A DNA stretch of 64,000 nt from Solenopsis invicta (GCF_016802725.1 NC_052679.1:8752279-8816278), one strand, 5' to 3'. Counted from the stretch's first letter, positions 10,686 through 22,800 are shown. The notes: a model not told the origin generated them from the letters alone. Numbers and translations are program-made.

Positions 10686-11017
10686 CACTTATAAGAGCCT
10701 TAACTTTTATTTTGTTTTGTATGTTATAAAATATTATATGCATAATATGTATAATATGTATGAGGTTTGCGAGATATGGGTGCAACACTCATACACACGC
10801 ATACGCACATTCATACCTACACCCGTTTATTCTAATAATATTTTAATCCCTATAACAAGAAAACATATTTCTATGACGTTTTTTTAATAAAAAAAATTAC
10901 TACCACTAAGCTTATTCAAAGAAGCAAAAAAATAAAATAATTTTTAGAGCATCGGAATGTCCAAATCAATGAAAAGATAGTGCTGAATTGTTTGTTTAAT
11001 GTTTTAGATAATGAACA

Positions 11018-12652
11018 ATGAAGGAGTATGTTATTTCACGATTCTTCTAATAAAAGAAAGTGTATCCTTCTTTGTGGATTACAGAGGATTTGAAACATGT
11101 TCGAATTCCTCCAGAAGAATCTGTAAAACAATCTAAAATAGATAAGATTATTCCTGAAAATGATTGGGATAAAATTGCCATATTAAAAATCATCAAAGAA
11201 AATGATAATTTTTGAAATACATAATAACTATATAATTATTAAAGTAGGTATAAATTATTAATATAATTAATATAATTGTAGACAATTACATAGAAGCTAC
11301 TGAATTCTTGAATGATAGAATTTCTGAGTTAAGTGATGCAAATGATGCAATGAAATTAAAAACAAGTAGAGGTAAAAGAAAGACTATGAAAGATTATGTA
11401 CAAGAACCATTGACAAAAAAAAAGTAAGGTCGATAAAGCATCTGCATCAAAATCTTTCAAAGATATTGATAAAAGTGATGAAAATGTAAATCAGAAAAAC
11501 TCATACGTACCACCTACACTTAACGTAAACAATATAACAAGAGAAAGTAAGACGCAATGTGATAAAATTGACTTTAGTATTGATCATGATGATAGTGATG
11601 AGTATAACTCACGCGAACATTGTGATGATAACAACATTACTTCAGATCAGATCGAAATGGAATTGCCAAGATACAAATCATCAGATGTTAATTCATCGTA
11701 CAATAAATTACTTACGGCGTCTGATAAAAGAAGTCTCGCAAGTACTATAGAATGTAAATAGTCCATAAAATAGTAGTGATAACATTATTTTGATTTGAAA
11801 ATATTGCTAAAACTTTACTTGCATGAATAAAGCTACGTTTCATCGAATTATTACATCGTAAAAAGTATCAAGGGAGAATTATTACCGAGAGTGTTAAACT
11901 TTCGCGTTACATCGTTTGTAATTGTTAGCTTCCCTCGCATTCGTATTAATTATAAAATCGTAAAATTGAAACTCACGTTCAACGATGTTAAATATAAATG
12001 TGTTGCATATAAAGATAATATAATACTGTATGTGAGAAAGTACAGTAATACATTTAATACATTTTTCATATCGTTCAACGCAAGTTACAACATTATCAGC
12101 CTTAAATGATGTAGGCGGTTTCAATTGGTGCTTTTTACGATATACAAGACAATTTTCAATTAACTTATATTGCATATTTTTTTAAGCTGGTCCATCCGTT
12201 GATTCGGATGACGAAATGTCGGGTCAAAAAATTTTACAAAAGCCTGAAAGTGTAGAATCAAAAATTGTTGGACCTACTAATTCACAGTTATTAGAAGCAT
12301 TACATAAAATGTCAAGTAATAATATATAGTTGTAGTAATAATAATATAGTACAAAATTGATAACATTTTTTACAAAACTACATAATGTAAAATTTTTTGT
12401 TTAGAAAAGCAGACAAAAATATTAAAAAATCTACATCAGTTGTCGTTGAAACAAGAAAACACTGACAAAATTATAAAATCACTTAAGGTGTCGAATGAAA
12501 TGAGAGCTACGTCAAATACTCCAATTTCTTTAGTTACACAGCAAAAATTATGTGAGGAATATTTTCCTATCGGTGATCCTAACAAGACCATACAAAAACT
12601 AGAGCAAAAATTGATGCGTAAGAATTTCATTTTAAATGTAGTAAGTACAGAC
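11018..12652 (+). pseudogene. DUF4806-like accessory gene of the transposon, copy 1
   Basis: Exon-like blocks in the same order as copy 2. Block 1 at about 11018-11215 reads KEYV...LWITEDLKHVRIPP, with a small deletion after GTTATTTC. Block 2 at about 11281-11757 is an acidic, Lys/Ser/Asn-rich linker. Block 3 at about 12185-12327 follows, then block 4 at about 12403-12640 with RATSNTPISLVTQQKLCEEYFPIGDPNKTIQKLEQKL. The last resembles the YFPI-x-ELEKKL start of DUF4806, and a GTAAGT donor follows at 12641. Block 4 keeps an intact frame here, unlike copy 2. The C-terminal exons found after copy 2 (18390-18912) are missing after copy 1. Function is unknown; the linkage to a transposase suggests a transposition accessory protein. 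Confidence 0.5.
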
Positions 12653-12659
12653 TTTTTTT

Positions 12660-13540
12660 AAAAACACTATAATTCAATTCTTACAACTTCAAAACATATG
12701 TTTTTGAACTTATATCTTTTTTGTCGAAACTCAAAAAATATACTATCACAAAAGCTTTCTCTAGGAGAAAACAATAATGTTAAAAAAATAGTACACAATA
12801 TTAGAAAAGAAGAGGGTATTATGGCTACTGTCGACAATATGGTTACCCCTATTATCTCCGTTATTAGATGACGTATTCTAACAATTGCTTATGGAGTTAT
12901 TCATTTAGTAGCCCGCCGTTTTTTAGTGATATTAATATGACAATACATAATAAGTGACAATTGTTATAAGGCATTTTTACTTTTGAGCACTTCTAAACAA
13001 GATTCATCTTTAACCTTTAATTACTCATATTTTCTCATTATTCTTAAACTTGAGTATATTATCACACGAATGTACATACACTTGAGTGTTTTTTTTATTA
13101 TTTACCTTTTTATTCAGCTATACATATTTTGAGTTATACAAAGTTAAAACAATAACATGGAATTTTATTAATATGGCCTTTTAAGCAAAATTTTTATATT
13201 GAAATATTTCTTCAATAAATCGATCGTCATTCTACAGAGCGGTGTTTAGAAACATTAAAAACATTATTTTATGCTTGTTGTTTAATGTTAAACAGGGATA
13301 AAATGACATTTCTAACTAAATTTCTAATGGTATTTTTAAAGTTACTGAACGCAAGAAAATTCTATATTAGGAAAATTCTAAACAATGGAAAATTAAAAAT
13401 ACATAATTTTGTAACAAGATACTGTGTTTATTCTAAACTAAACTAACTTTTTTAAATTATTCTTATAGATAGCCATATTACAACCACTTTTTTTCTGCCA
13501 CCGATTATGCAGAGCATTAGCCGTGATTTGAACACACTCA
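12660..13540. other. AT-rich transposon interior, no gene
   Basis: Includes the 12805-13490 stretch unique to copy 1. Only short, stop-rich frames are present and no motif was recognised. Confidence 0.4.
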
Positions 13541-14266
13541 CTGCTCAAACTATAACTTATCCCATACGCGCTGTTGCCACATTTTGTTTACGCGCAAAAT
13601 ATTTTCAAACGGGGGGGGGGGGTGACAGAATTAATCGCCGCTGACTGTGTACATAGAATAATTATAAAATTACTTTTTCCATCTAGGTGTGTCTTGTACT
13701 AAATGTGAATTGCACAATAGCAATATATACCTGTGTATACAAACATGCATATATATAGGTAATTAAAAAGAGTGCAAGAATGCTACCCAGTGTGCCGACT
13801 GGGTATAATATCTTGATGCTTCATTAATCTTTGTACAATTACATTACAATTATATTGAACAAAATTGATTCATCTTTCCATTTCGCTACTGCCACCGCAT
13901 TCACACTTTATCATATATGCTTATCCTGTATGATGCGATTTCTCTTATTTTATACATTTAAAAAAAATGTCTATGCAAAACTTTTACCATCCTGTTAAAA
14001 TTATTTATATATGATACACATAATTTTTAAGTGAAAATTGCTATTGCAAATATTATGTTCTACTTACGAACAAAAGTCACGTTTAAAATCATAAATATGC
14101 GCGTAAATAAAATAATTCATTGATATTATTTATGACGTTGAAGTTAGCAGTGGATTCGCAACAGCAGATTCGTCAAAGCAAGGATTCTCATTCAAAATAA
14201 AATACATAAGCAATTTCGACATATAAAGGCAAACTAGCAAGTAACTGTACGAAATACACTTATACG

Positions 14267-14728
14267 CTTCTAAATAGATCAGACTATCCAAAACAATTAA
14301 CAAAAATGCGCAGGTCTACTAAATTGTTTAAATTATATAACGAAGTATTGCAGAAACAAGGGAAGAAAACCTCGGTTGGGGCTGCAAATTTTTTTAGAAC
14401 ATCATTATAGCTTTCTAAATAAATCTTGACTAATGAAAAAAATTAAAAAAAATGCGCACGGCTACGAAAAATTATTTAAACAATATAACAAATTATTGCA
14501 CAAATAAGGGAAGAAAGCCTCGGTCGAGGCTGCAATTTTTTTTAAGACATTATNNNNNNNNNNNNNNNNNNNNNNNNNNNNNNNNNNNNNNNNNNNNNNN
14601 NNNNNNNNNNNNNNNNNNNNNNNNNNNNNNNNNNNNNNNNNNTGTAGGCTTCTAAATTAATCCCAATTAGTGAAAAAAATTAAAAAAAATGCGCACGGCT
14701 ACGAAAAATTATTTAAACAATATAACAG
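14267..14728 (+). repeat. Minisatellite of about 145-bp units, interrupted by the assembly gap
   Basis: At least two and a half units are visible, each running CTTCTAAAT...AATGCGCACGGCTACGAAAAA...AACAAGGGAAGAAA-CCTCGG..GGCTGCAATTTTTTT...CATTAT: 14267-14409, 14410-14553 (into the gap), and 14646-14728. This lies exactly at the junction of the two large tandem copies, where subterminal repeats of a CACTA-like element would be expected. The unit number across the gap is unknown. Confidence 0.65.
14554..14642. other. Assembly gap (89 N)
   Basis: Run of N inside the 145-bp minisatellite; true length unknown. An apparent open frame across it is meaningless. Confidence 0.99.
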
Positions 14729-16165
14729 GAAATGTTTATGTAACCTATCCGTTAATTCATACATTCGAAACATTTAAAAAATAAAATTGTATATTAAATA
14801 AAATATGTTATTAAATATATAATAATATGTATAATATGTACGAGGTTTGCAAGATATGGGTGCATACACACGCACACGCAGATTCGTACCTACACCCGTT
14901 TATTCTAATAATATTTTAATCCCTATAATATGAAAACATATTTCTATGACGTTTTTTTAATAAAAAAAATTACTACCACTTAGCTTATTCAAGGAAGCAA
15001 AAAAAAATAATTTTTAGAGCATCGGAATGTCCAAATCAATGAAAAGATAGTACTGAATTGTTTGTTTAATGTTTTAGATAATTAGCAATGAAGGAGTATG
15101 TTATTATTCATGATTCTTCTAATAAAAAGAAAGTGTATTCTTCTTTGTGGATTACAGAGGATTTGAAACATGTTCGAATTCCTCCAGAAGGATCTATAAA
15201 TTTAAAACAATCTAAAATAGATAAGATTATTCCTGAAAATGATTGGGATAAAATTGCCATATTAAAAATTATCAAAGAAAATGATAATTTTCGAAATACT
15301 TAATAACTATATAATTATTAAAGTAGGTATAAATTATTAATATAATTAATATAATTGTAGATAGTTACATAGAAGCTACTGAATTCTTGAATATTGATGG
15401 TATTTCTGAGTTAAGAGATGCAAATAATGCAATGAAATTAAAAACAAGTAGAGCTAAAAGAAAGACTAAATCTATAAAATATTATGTACAGGAACCATTG
15501 ATAAAAAATAGTAAGGTCGATAAAGCATCTGCATCAAAATCTTTCAAAGATATTGATAAAAGTGATGAAAATGTAAATCAGAAAAACTTATACGTACCAC
15601 CTACACTTAACGTAAACAATATAACAAGAAAAAGTAAGACGCAATGTGATAAAATTGACTTTAGTATTGATCATGATGATAGTGATAAGTATAACTCACA
15701 CGAACATTGTGATAATAACAACATTACTTCAGATGAGATCGAAATGGAATTGCCAAGATACAAATCATCAGATGTTAATTCATCGTACAATAAATTACTT
15801 ACGGCGTCTAATAAAAGAAGTCTCGCAAGTATATAGAATGTAAATAGTCCATAAAATAGTAGTGATAACATTATTTTGATTTGAAAATATTGCTAAAATT
15901 GTACTTGCATGAATAAACGTTTCATCGAATTATTACACTGTAAAAAGTATCAAGGGAGAATTATTACCGAGAGTGTTAAACTTTCGCGTTACATCGTTTA
16001 TAATTGTTAGCTTCCCTCGCATTCGTATTAATTATAAAATTGTAAAATTGAAACTCACGTTCAACAATGTTAAATATAAACGTGTTGCATATAAAGATAA
16101 TATAATACTGTATGTGAGAAAGTACAGTAATATATTTAATACATTTTTCATATCGTTCAACGCAA

Positions 16166-16700
16166 CCCAGATAGCCAAATGATTGCAAATTGTCGGCAAC
16201 TTGCCACAAATATCGCTCATAAATTGTCAGCAAAGCAACAGAAAGGGGTATCCTCTTTTCAGTATGTTTTTGTCAGTAACAATTTTCAAAATATAATAAT
16301 GGCAAGTTTCCAACAATCTATTGGCAATAGACTTTAAACTCAGTTTTCAGCAACTTGCTGGCAACTGGCGCGCAACACGTCAGGAATCCTTAAAATCTAA
16401 ACAATGGGTAGGAAACAAGTGTTGCTGTTAGGTTGCCCTCAGATTGCAGACAATGCAAAAAACTTGTAGAAAATCCGTCGGCAATCTGATGACAACGATT
16501 TTCAGCAATTTGTGAACAACTGACGTGCAACGTATTGTGTTTTTAAGTTGCCATCATGTTATAAACAACAGGTAAAAAGATTTTTAATCTTTTTTATATC
16601 CCTTCTATAAATACCATATAGATCTTGTTACAAAATCTGTGTCATATCAAGACTTATGTTCAACAGATAGAACAGATCGGTGAGCGCTTAGTGAGTTAAG
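16166..16700. mobile_element. Word-built insertion with CCCAGATAGC end, specific to copy 2
   Basis: Absent from the matching place in copy 1. Starts CCCAGATAGCC, the same end type as the element at 46068-46559. The interior to about 16560 repeats variants of one word in both orientations: GGCAACTTGCC, GGCAATCTG, GCAACTTGCTGGCAAC, GTTGCC. The right end is not clear and neighbouring sequence of copy 1 (about 12070-12220) is missing here, so the insertion came with a deletion. Confidence 0.55.
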
Positions 16701-17309
16701 AGCAAAGGACAGGTCAAAAAATTTTACAAAAGCCTGAAAGTGTAGAGTCAAAAATTGTTGAACCTACTAATTCACAGTTATTAAAAGCATTACATAAAAT
16801 ATTAAGTAATAATATGTAGTTGTAGTATTATAATAATGATATAGTACAAAATTGATAACATTCTTTATACAACTACATAACGTAAAATTTTTTTTTTTAG
16901 AAAAGCAGACAAAAATATTAAAAAAATCTACATCAGTTGTCGTTGAAACAAGAAAACACTGACAAAATAATAAAATCACTTAAGGTGTCAAATGAAATGA
17001 GAGCTACGTCAAATACTCCAATTTCTTTAGTTACACAGCAAAAATTATGTGAGGAATATTTTCCTATCGGTGATCCTAACAAGACCATACAAAAACTAGA
17101 GCAAAAATTGATGCGTAAGAATTTCACTTTAAATGTGGTAAGTACAGACTTTTTCTAAAAACACTATAATTTAATTCTTACAACTTCAAAACATATGTTT
17201 TTGAACTTATATCTTTTTTGCCGAAACTCAAAAAATATATTATCACAAAAGCTTTCTCTAGGAGAAAACAATAATTAAAAAAATAGTACTCAATATTATG
17301 TGATAAGTA

Positions 17310-17540
17310 CAGTCAGCGGCGATTAATTCTGTCAACCCTATTTGAAAATATTTTGTGCGCGAACGAAATGTGACAACAGCGCATATGCAATCAGCCGTGA
17401 TTTGAACACACTCACTGCTCAAACTATAACTTATCGGACTTATCCCATACTCGCTATTGCCACATTTTGTTTACGCGCAAAATATTTTCAAACGGGGGGG
17501 GGGGGGGAGTAGTAGTGACAGAATTAATCGCCGCTGACTG
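17310..17540. mobile_element. MITE with about 85-bp inverted repeats (CAGTCAGCGGCG ends)
   Basis: The left end CAGTCAGCGGCGATTAATTC at 17310 is answered by its reverse complement ending at 17540. The arms continue through TTTGAAAATATTTTG and ACAAAATGTGGCAA-like sequence. A run of about 13 G (17496-17508) sits in the right arm. A partial copy lies in tandem copy 1 (13540-13657), where the left arm is missing. The target duplication is unclear: TA is near both ends (GTA left, TGTA right). Confidence 0.7.
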
Positions 17541-18003
17541 TGTACATAGAATAATTATAAAATTACATTTTCCATCCAGGTGTGTCTTGTACTAAATATG
17601 AATTGCACAATAGCAATATATACCTGTGTATACAAACATGCATATAGGTAATTAAAAAAAGTGCAAGAATGTTATAATATCTTGATGCTTTACTAATCTT
17701 TGTACAATTACATTACGATTATATTGAACAAAATTGATGCATCTTTCCATTTCGCTATTGCCACCGCTTTCACACTTTACCATATACGATATGCTTATCT
17801 TGTATGATGCGATTTCTCTTATTTTATACACATTTGAAAAAAATGTCTATGCAAAACTTTCACCATCCTGTTAAAATTATTTATATATGATAAACATAAT
17901 TTTTAAGTGAAAATTGCTATTGCAAATATTATGTTTTACTTACGAACAAAAGTCACGTTTAAAATCATAAATATACGCGTAAATAAAATAATTCATTGAT
18001 ATT

Positions 18004-19260
18004 ATCTAGGTGTTTGGGTTTTACCTCTTATGGTATTTTAAATGGTTGATTGGTTTCATTAAATAATATAAAGCTTACAAATTTTAATTTTTATATAGAA
18101 AATACTAAGTTTGTATATAATTATTTTTCACATTGATTATATGAAGTATTGGAAGAAATAATGAGGGTAATTTTATTAGCAACATTTTCCAAAGAACCAT
18201 ACTAGATAGTGCGTTAAAAAATGACAGCTTGTTGGTCAAAAGATTAATCAGGAAACTAAAAAGAAGAATAAAAGTTTTAAGGAGTTAACTTTTTGTAAAT
18301 GCATGTTTGGTACGCATTGAATATATATAATTGGGCATTGTAAGAATAAGAGGTATCATAACATTAAATTTAAATAAAAAATTTTTTTTTAGAGGCAGTT
18401 AAACAATCATTTCCGGCAATCACTGAAGAAGCCATAAAAAAAAAAATATCTAGTTATCTGGATTCAAAGCAAACTCGTTTAAAACGTGTAGGGTAAGTTA
18501 ATAATAATTTTCCACGTATTTATAGAAAATTGTTCCAAACTTCAATTAGTAAATAAATTTTAAAGTTAACAAAAAAGTCTAAAAAATCACATTTTTATAC
18601 AAAGTTTAACATCTCTAAACTATTGAAATTTTTCAAACTTAAAAAGGATTCTCAATATTTTATTATAATCGCCAATAGAAGTATATTATTACTAAAAAAT
18701 TTGTTTAAAATAAATATAAATTAAATATTTTGACACTAAGATTGATGATAAATTTGAACCGCGATAGTAATTTTAAAATAATAAATAATATTAAATTTAA
18801 ATTTGAATTAAAATTGATAATAAATTACACAACAAAATTTCTTTACAGCACGCCGTCAAAAAAGGCATTTACTCCCCTTCAATTCTCGTCATTAAATGAA
18901 GATAGCGAATAATATACGAAGTATTATTTATATAATTTCTATTAGTATGTAAGAAGATAAGACTTTATGGATTTTAAAGTTAAACTTTTATAATTTAAGA
19001 ATAACGTTGTCGAATTAGAAAAATGATATATCATAATATTGAAAGGTTTTATTTAAAAAAAAAATTGTCTTTACTATTTTATTTAGCTAATGTTTAAAGT
19101 ACTATTATGTAAAGTATTAATGATGCATATTTTGTATAATTATATAATGTACTAAAAATGATTTTGCCATAGTTATGTAGTAAAAATGTAATTCTAATAG
19201 AAATTGAAATTAGAACTAATATTTGTGTTTTGTATTCATTTTATAATAAAAAATATAATT
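18004..19260 (+). other. AT-rich tail of the transposon
   Basis: Apart from the two accessory-gene exons (about 18393-18492 and 18849-18912) there are no recognisable features. The sequence is AT-rich with poly-A runs. No terminal inverted repeat of the transposon was identified. Confidence 0.4.
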
Positions 19261-19269
19261 TAAAAAATC

Positions 19270-20402
19270 ATTGGAAAGTCTCATTTTTTAAAGAATTTTT
19301 TAAAGAATTTTTTAAAGAATTTCTTCGCATTAACAGAGGAATGCAAAATCAACGAAAAAATCATTTATAGAAACATTTTCTGATAGGTTTCTAAAAAGAT
19401 TTATAAAACATTTTTATAAATGATGAAAGTATGGTTTTTAAAACATTCTCAATTACATTTTTGGAAGCATTTCCAAACTAAATTCTATTTCTTCTATTTA
19501 TATAAACTTAATCATATACCTAATTTAAAAACATTTATTAAAAGGTTTCTACAATATTTTTAGATACTTTATGATGCATTCTAAAACGGTTATCTTCTCA
19601 TATGTTAAAAACGTAAAACCTAAATTTTTTATTAGTGAGGTGATATAAATTAAAATGTTTGGAAGCAAATTAAATCGACTTTTTTTATAAAATAATGTAT
19701 AAAAATATTAATAACAAACAAAATTATTCTATTATTATCTTTCATGAAAAGATGTGAAATTTAAAAAAATTATACATATTACTTATAAATATTAACAAGA
19801 AAACATTTGAATATTGGTACAATATTTTTTGATAACTAGTAATTACAGAAATATTTATAAGGTTCCAGTAACAATTTATAAAATAGTTACTGAACACAAA
19901 AATCATTTTTAGAACGTGTCCAGCTATTTTTTTAAAGTTTTTTAAAATAGTTTTTTTAAATGATATTATATATTTAAAAAAAATGTTTTTTGAACATTTA
20001 TTGAAAGGTTTATACAAGAATTTTGGAAGCATTACTGATAGATTAAAAACCAAACATATAATTATTTTAAAAATATTTTTTAAAAGGTTTTTTAAACAAT
20101 TTATAACATACTTATAAAAATGTTTAAAAAATGGTTTTTAGAACGTTTTCAGATATTTTTTTAAAAGCTTGTACAAACTACTTTAAAAAATGTTTTTTTA
20201 AATGTTTCTGTACACTTTGAAGAAATATTTTTAAAATGTTTATGAAAAGATTTATAAAAGATTTTTGAAAACATTACTGATGGATTCAAAAACAGACATT
20301 TATACATTTTAGAAACATTTTTTGAAAGCTTTTTTAAAGGTTTCAATCCTTTTCATAAAACCTTTCAGAAATCTTATAGAAACCTTTTGTGCTGTGTGGG
20401 AT
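19270..20402. mobile_element. Word-built element, AAACATTTTTTAAAAGG type
   Basis: About 1.1 kb of recurring words in both orientations: AAACATTTTT, GGTTTCTA, TTTTTAAAAGGTTT, AAATGTTT. The right end is TTTTGTGCTGTGTGGG (ends about 20402), the reverse of a CCCACACAGCACA tip of the same type as CCCAATCAGCACA at 27408. No left tip was found, so it may be truncated. No 5S-like core seen. Confidence 0.5.
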
Positions 20403-20945
20403 TTTTCGGAAAAATGTACTGTAAAAAATGTATTTCTTCAAAGTCTTTTAAGTCGGTCAAAAAAAATCGTAGGAAAATTTAAAAAAAAGCATTTTGTAGA
20501 GAAAATGTCATACTTTATGGTACTTGCATTGCATTTTCGTGAAAAAATTTTTTTATTGAGCTACAGGCTGTCAAAAATTCTAAGGAAAAAATAGTGTACT
20601 TTTTTAGGGCATAGCACTGAAAAATTAAAAAAATTTTTGAAAATCATTGATAGCATGTTAAAGCTGAAACTGCGAGCTTTAAAATGCTTTTTTAACTTTT
20701 TGCCTACGATAATTTTTCACGGAGTATGGATAACATTTGTAAAAAATGCAGGTTATTAACAGAATGTCATGCCAACTTCACAGATTCGAAAATCAGTTGA
20801 TACAGCGTTAAAGTTGAAACTTCAAACCCCAAAATGCTTTTTTCATTTTCTATCTAAAATGATTTTTTTGTTGAGTTACAGCCATTTAAAAATAGCCTAA
20901 TTTTTGGTGTCTGGAAAGTGTCGCCTATTTTTTTTTTTTTTTAAG
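20403..20945. repeat. Diverged repeats of about 180 bp
   Basis: A unit with GTTAAAG-TGAAACT, AAAATGCTTTTTT and GATTTTTTTGTTGAG-TACAG recurs about three times (near 20490-20580, 20640-20720 and 20800-20895). Related AGCTTTAAAAC-G-CGTATT units occur inside the element at 31745-32710. Origin not recognised. Confidence 0.35.
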
Positions 20946-20955
20946 TAGTGTGTGT

Positions 20956-20990
<35 letters not shown>
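20946..20990. repeat. TG/CA microsatellite
   Basis: Self-complementary GTGTGTGTACACACAC... tract directly left of the mariner-type element. Confidence 0.9.
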
Positions 20991-20994
<4 letters not shown>

Positions 20995-20996
<2 letters not shown>

Positions 20997-22018
20997 GGGT
21001 GTATGATAATGGTTGTCCCCACATTTTACCGTAGGAGTTGACTTACCGACTTGCACTTGTAGTTTGCTAAATGCTCCTTAGATGGCAGATGCTTCGGCAC
21101 AGGACCGAGTTACACATACATACAGGCCCCTGGTAAAACTTTTTCTCAGATTTTTTTTTGTATCATTTTTCAAAACATGTGTATAATTTTTTATAAAACG
21201 TTATAAAATCTAAAAAGTTAAAAAATTTTTTTTTAATTATGAAATGAGAAATCTCAGAATATTTCAGAATTTACATGTATGAAAAGTTCTAAGAAAAGAT
21301 GTAGACTTTTTAAGTACTTCTAATTGTAAGTATTTTTTAAAAATGTTCCAATTTGTATAAAAATTATGAGAAAATCCTATTATAAATTTTGAAAAATTGT
21401 TCAGATTATCTAATATTTCTTAACACTTTTCCCAAATAATATGAAATAATAAGTTTCATAGTTTCTCAGAATAATCGCATGTGAAATTATGTGAAATTCT
21501 TTAGATTGTCTAATATTTTCTTACATTTTTTTTCAACAAGAAATAAAAAATTTGTAACTTTTTAAAACAATTCCATAATTATAAAAATTTTTTTATATTT
21601 TATCATATTTTTCCCAAAAACATCCCTGGTTAAAGTTTTTCCCATAATTTTTATACGAATTGGAACATTTTTCAAAAATACTTACAATTAGAAGTACTTA
21701 AAAAGTCTACATCGTTTCTTAGAACTTTTCATACATGTAAATTCTGAAATATTCTGAGATTTCTCATTTCACAATTTAAAAAAAATACTATTTTAACTTT
21801 TTAGATTTTATAACGTTTTATAAAAAATTATACATATGTTCTGAAAAATGATACAAAAAAAATCTGAGAAAAAGTTTCACCAGGGGCCTGTATGCACGTG
21901 TAACTCGGTCCTGTGCCGAAGCATTTGCCATCTAAGGAGCGTTTAGTGAACTACAAGTGCAAGTCGGTAAGTCAACTCCTACGGTAAAACGTGGGGACAA
22001 CCATTATCATACACCCTG
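20995..22018. mobile_element. Mariner-type non-autonomous element with very long inverted repeats
   Basis: Tips CAGGGTGTATGATAATGG and its reverse complement at 20995 and 22018 are flanked by TA on both sides (20993-20994, 22019-22020), the Tc1/mariner target duplication. The arms stay complementary for about 390 bp each (through GGCCCCTGGT, TTGTAAGTATTTTT and GTACTTCTAATTG) and leave a short AT-rich centre at about 21390-21620. No transposase is present. RNA across it would form a long hairpin, a possible small-RNA source (inference). Confidence 0.85.
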
Positions 22019-22020
22019 TA

Positions 22021-22506
22021 TATATATATATTTAGAACACTTTAACATATGTCAAGGTCAACATAATTGGAGCTGGATTCCCTATACCGCATTATTGCAA
22101 ATGCGACACGTCAAATAAACACGTATCACAGAAATGAGGAAAAGTGTTATAAAAATACAGTACATCAGAAAAGACAGTAAAGCGAGGGAGCAAAAGAGAC
22201 CAGGGGGTCAATTGCGTATTCTAAAATCTAGTGAAAATGGGAAAAGTGAGCTCTCACTCGATTGGCTACTTTTCACCATAGCGAAAATGCGACATTCTTC
22301 ACGTGACATTGCTCGGCAAATATTTTGATGTCGAATTCAATCAAACTGTGTCGAATTTGGTCGAGTTTGCAGAGTCTTGTATCGTTTCAGAATGGAGTAC
22401 TTTTTGCTTTTTATGGAGCAAGAGAAAAATACGATTAAAATTAGAAAAAGAAATTTAAATTTATTAAGAAGGAGACTGAAAGATACACAGGATCCATTTG
22501 ATATTA
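22021..22506. other. No gene recognised
   Basis: Moderately AT-rich sequence with short open frames only (for example 22134-22328 and 22377-22592), without recognisable motifs. Confidence 0.4.
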
Positions 22507-22615
22507 CCCTATCAGGAAACAATATTTTTGAAATATTTTTTAAATATTTAAAAAACATTATAATGAAGAATAAATATTTAAAAAACGTTTAAAAAAACAT
22601 TGTTTGCTGATAGGA
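22507..22615. mobile_element. 109-bp palindromic mini-element, TA-flanked
   Basis: Left tip CCCTATCAGGAAACAATATT and right tip AACATTGTTTGCTGATAGGA are near-perfect inverted repeats; TA lies at 22505-22506 and 22616-22617. The interior is repeats of AAATATTTTT/AAATATTTAAAAAACATT. The tip resembles CCCAATCAGCACACAATATT of the element at 27408-31149, suggesting a short relative. Confidence 0.65.
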
Positions 22616-22800
22616 TACCGATAATATATTTGTAAAATTCTATAGGTAAAGTATATAAATAAATTGATAATTATATAAGTATATAATAAATAAGCATATA
22701 AATGAGTATGTATAAACAAATAAAAATAAATAATAAATAAAAATAAATAAATAATAAGATATAAATAATATAAGTATATAAGTAAACTTTGCAATATTTA
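22616..22800. repeat. AT-rich low-complexity tract
   Basis: ATAAATAAATA-type simple sequence. Its open frames on the minus strand are composition artefacts. Confidence 0.7.

Larger units (their letters stand above)
10730..14130 (+). repeat. Tandem duplication, copy 1 (right half of the Tnp2-like transposon)
   Basis: Closely matched in order and orientation by about 14820-18003 (copy 2), starting at GTATAATATGTATGAGGTTTGC and ending at AATTCATTGATATTAT. The sequence just left of the Penelope insertion (7950-8035) also matches the start of copy 2 (14726-14815), so the repeat truly begins near 7950. Copy 1 carries about 690 bp (12805-13490) absent from copy 2; copy 2 carries a different insertion at about 16166-16700. 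Confidence 0.85.
14726..18003 (+). repeat. Tandem duplication, copy 2
   Basis: Begins GGAAATGTTTATGTAACC, matching the end of the transposase gene (7950 onward), and follows copy 1 without the Penelope insertion. Single-base differences and small indels are scattered throughout. It loses similarity to copy 1 at about 18003. Confidence 0.85.
15088..18912 (+). pseudogene. DUF4806-like accessory gene of the transposon, copy 2, with C-terminal exons
   Basis: Block 1 is 15088-15303 (MKEYVIIHDSSNKKKVYSSL, then IPENDWDKIAILKI), like the N-terminal 'wall' domain of hymenopteran DUF4806 proteins. Block 2 is about 15361-15836 (SYIEATEFL, then acidic linker to RSLASI). Block 3 is about 16707-16818. Block 4 is about 16902-17139 with YFPIGDPNKTIQKLEQKL; an extra A at about 16920 breaks its frame. 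Two later exons complete a DUF4806-like end: about 18393-18492 reads AVKQSFPAITEEAIKKKISS before GTAAGT, and about 18849-18912 reads TPSKKAFTPLQFSSLNEDSE then TAA. Block 1 ends in a stop before any good donor, so the gene looks dead. Domain naming is from recognition, unverified by search. Confidence 0.5.

Noticed and set aside
13612..13622. G runs here and at 17496-17508 as G-quadruplex elements
   Set aside because: A single uninterrupted G run in the arm of a MITE is more simply a slippage tract.
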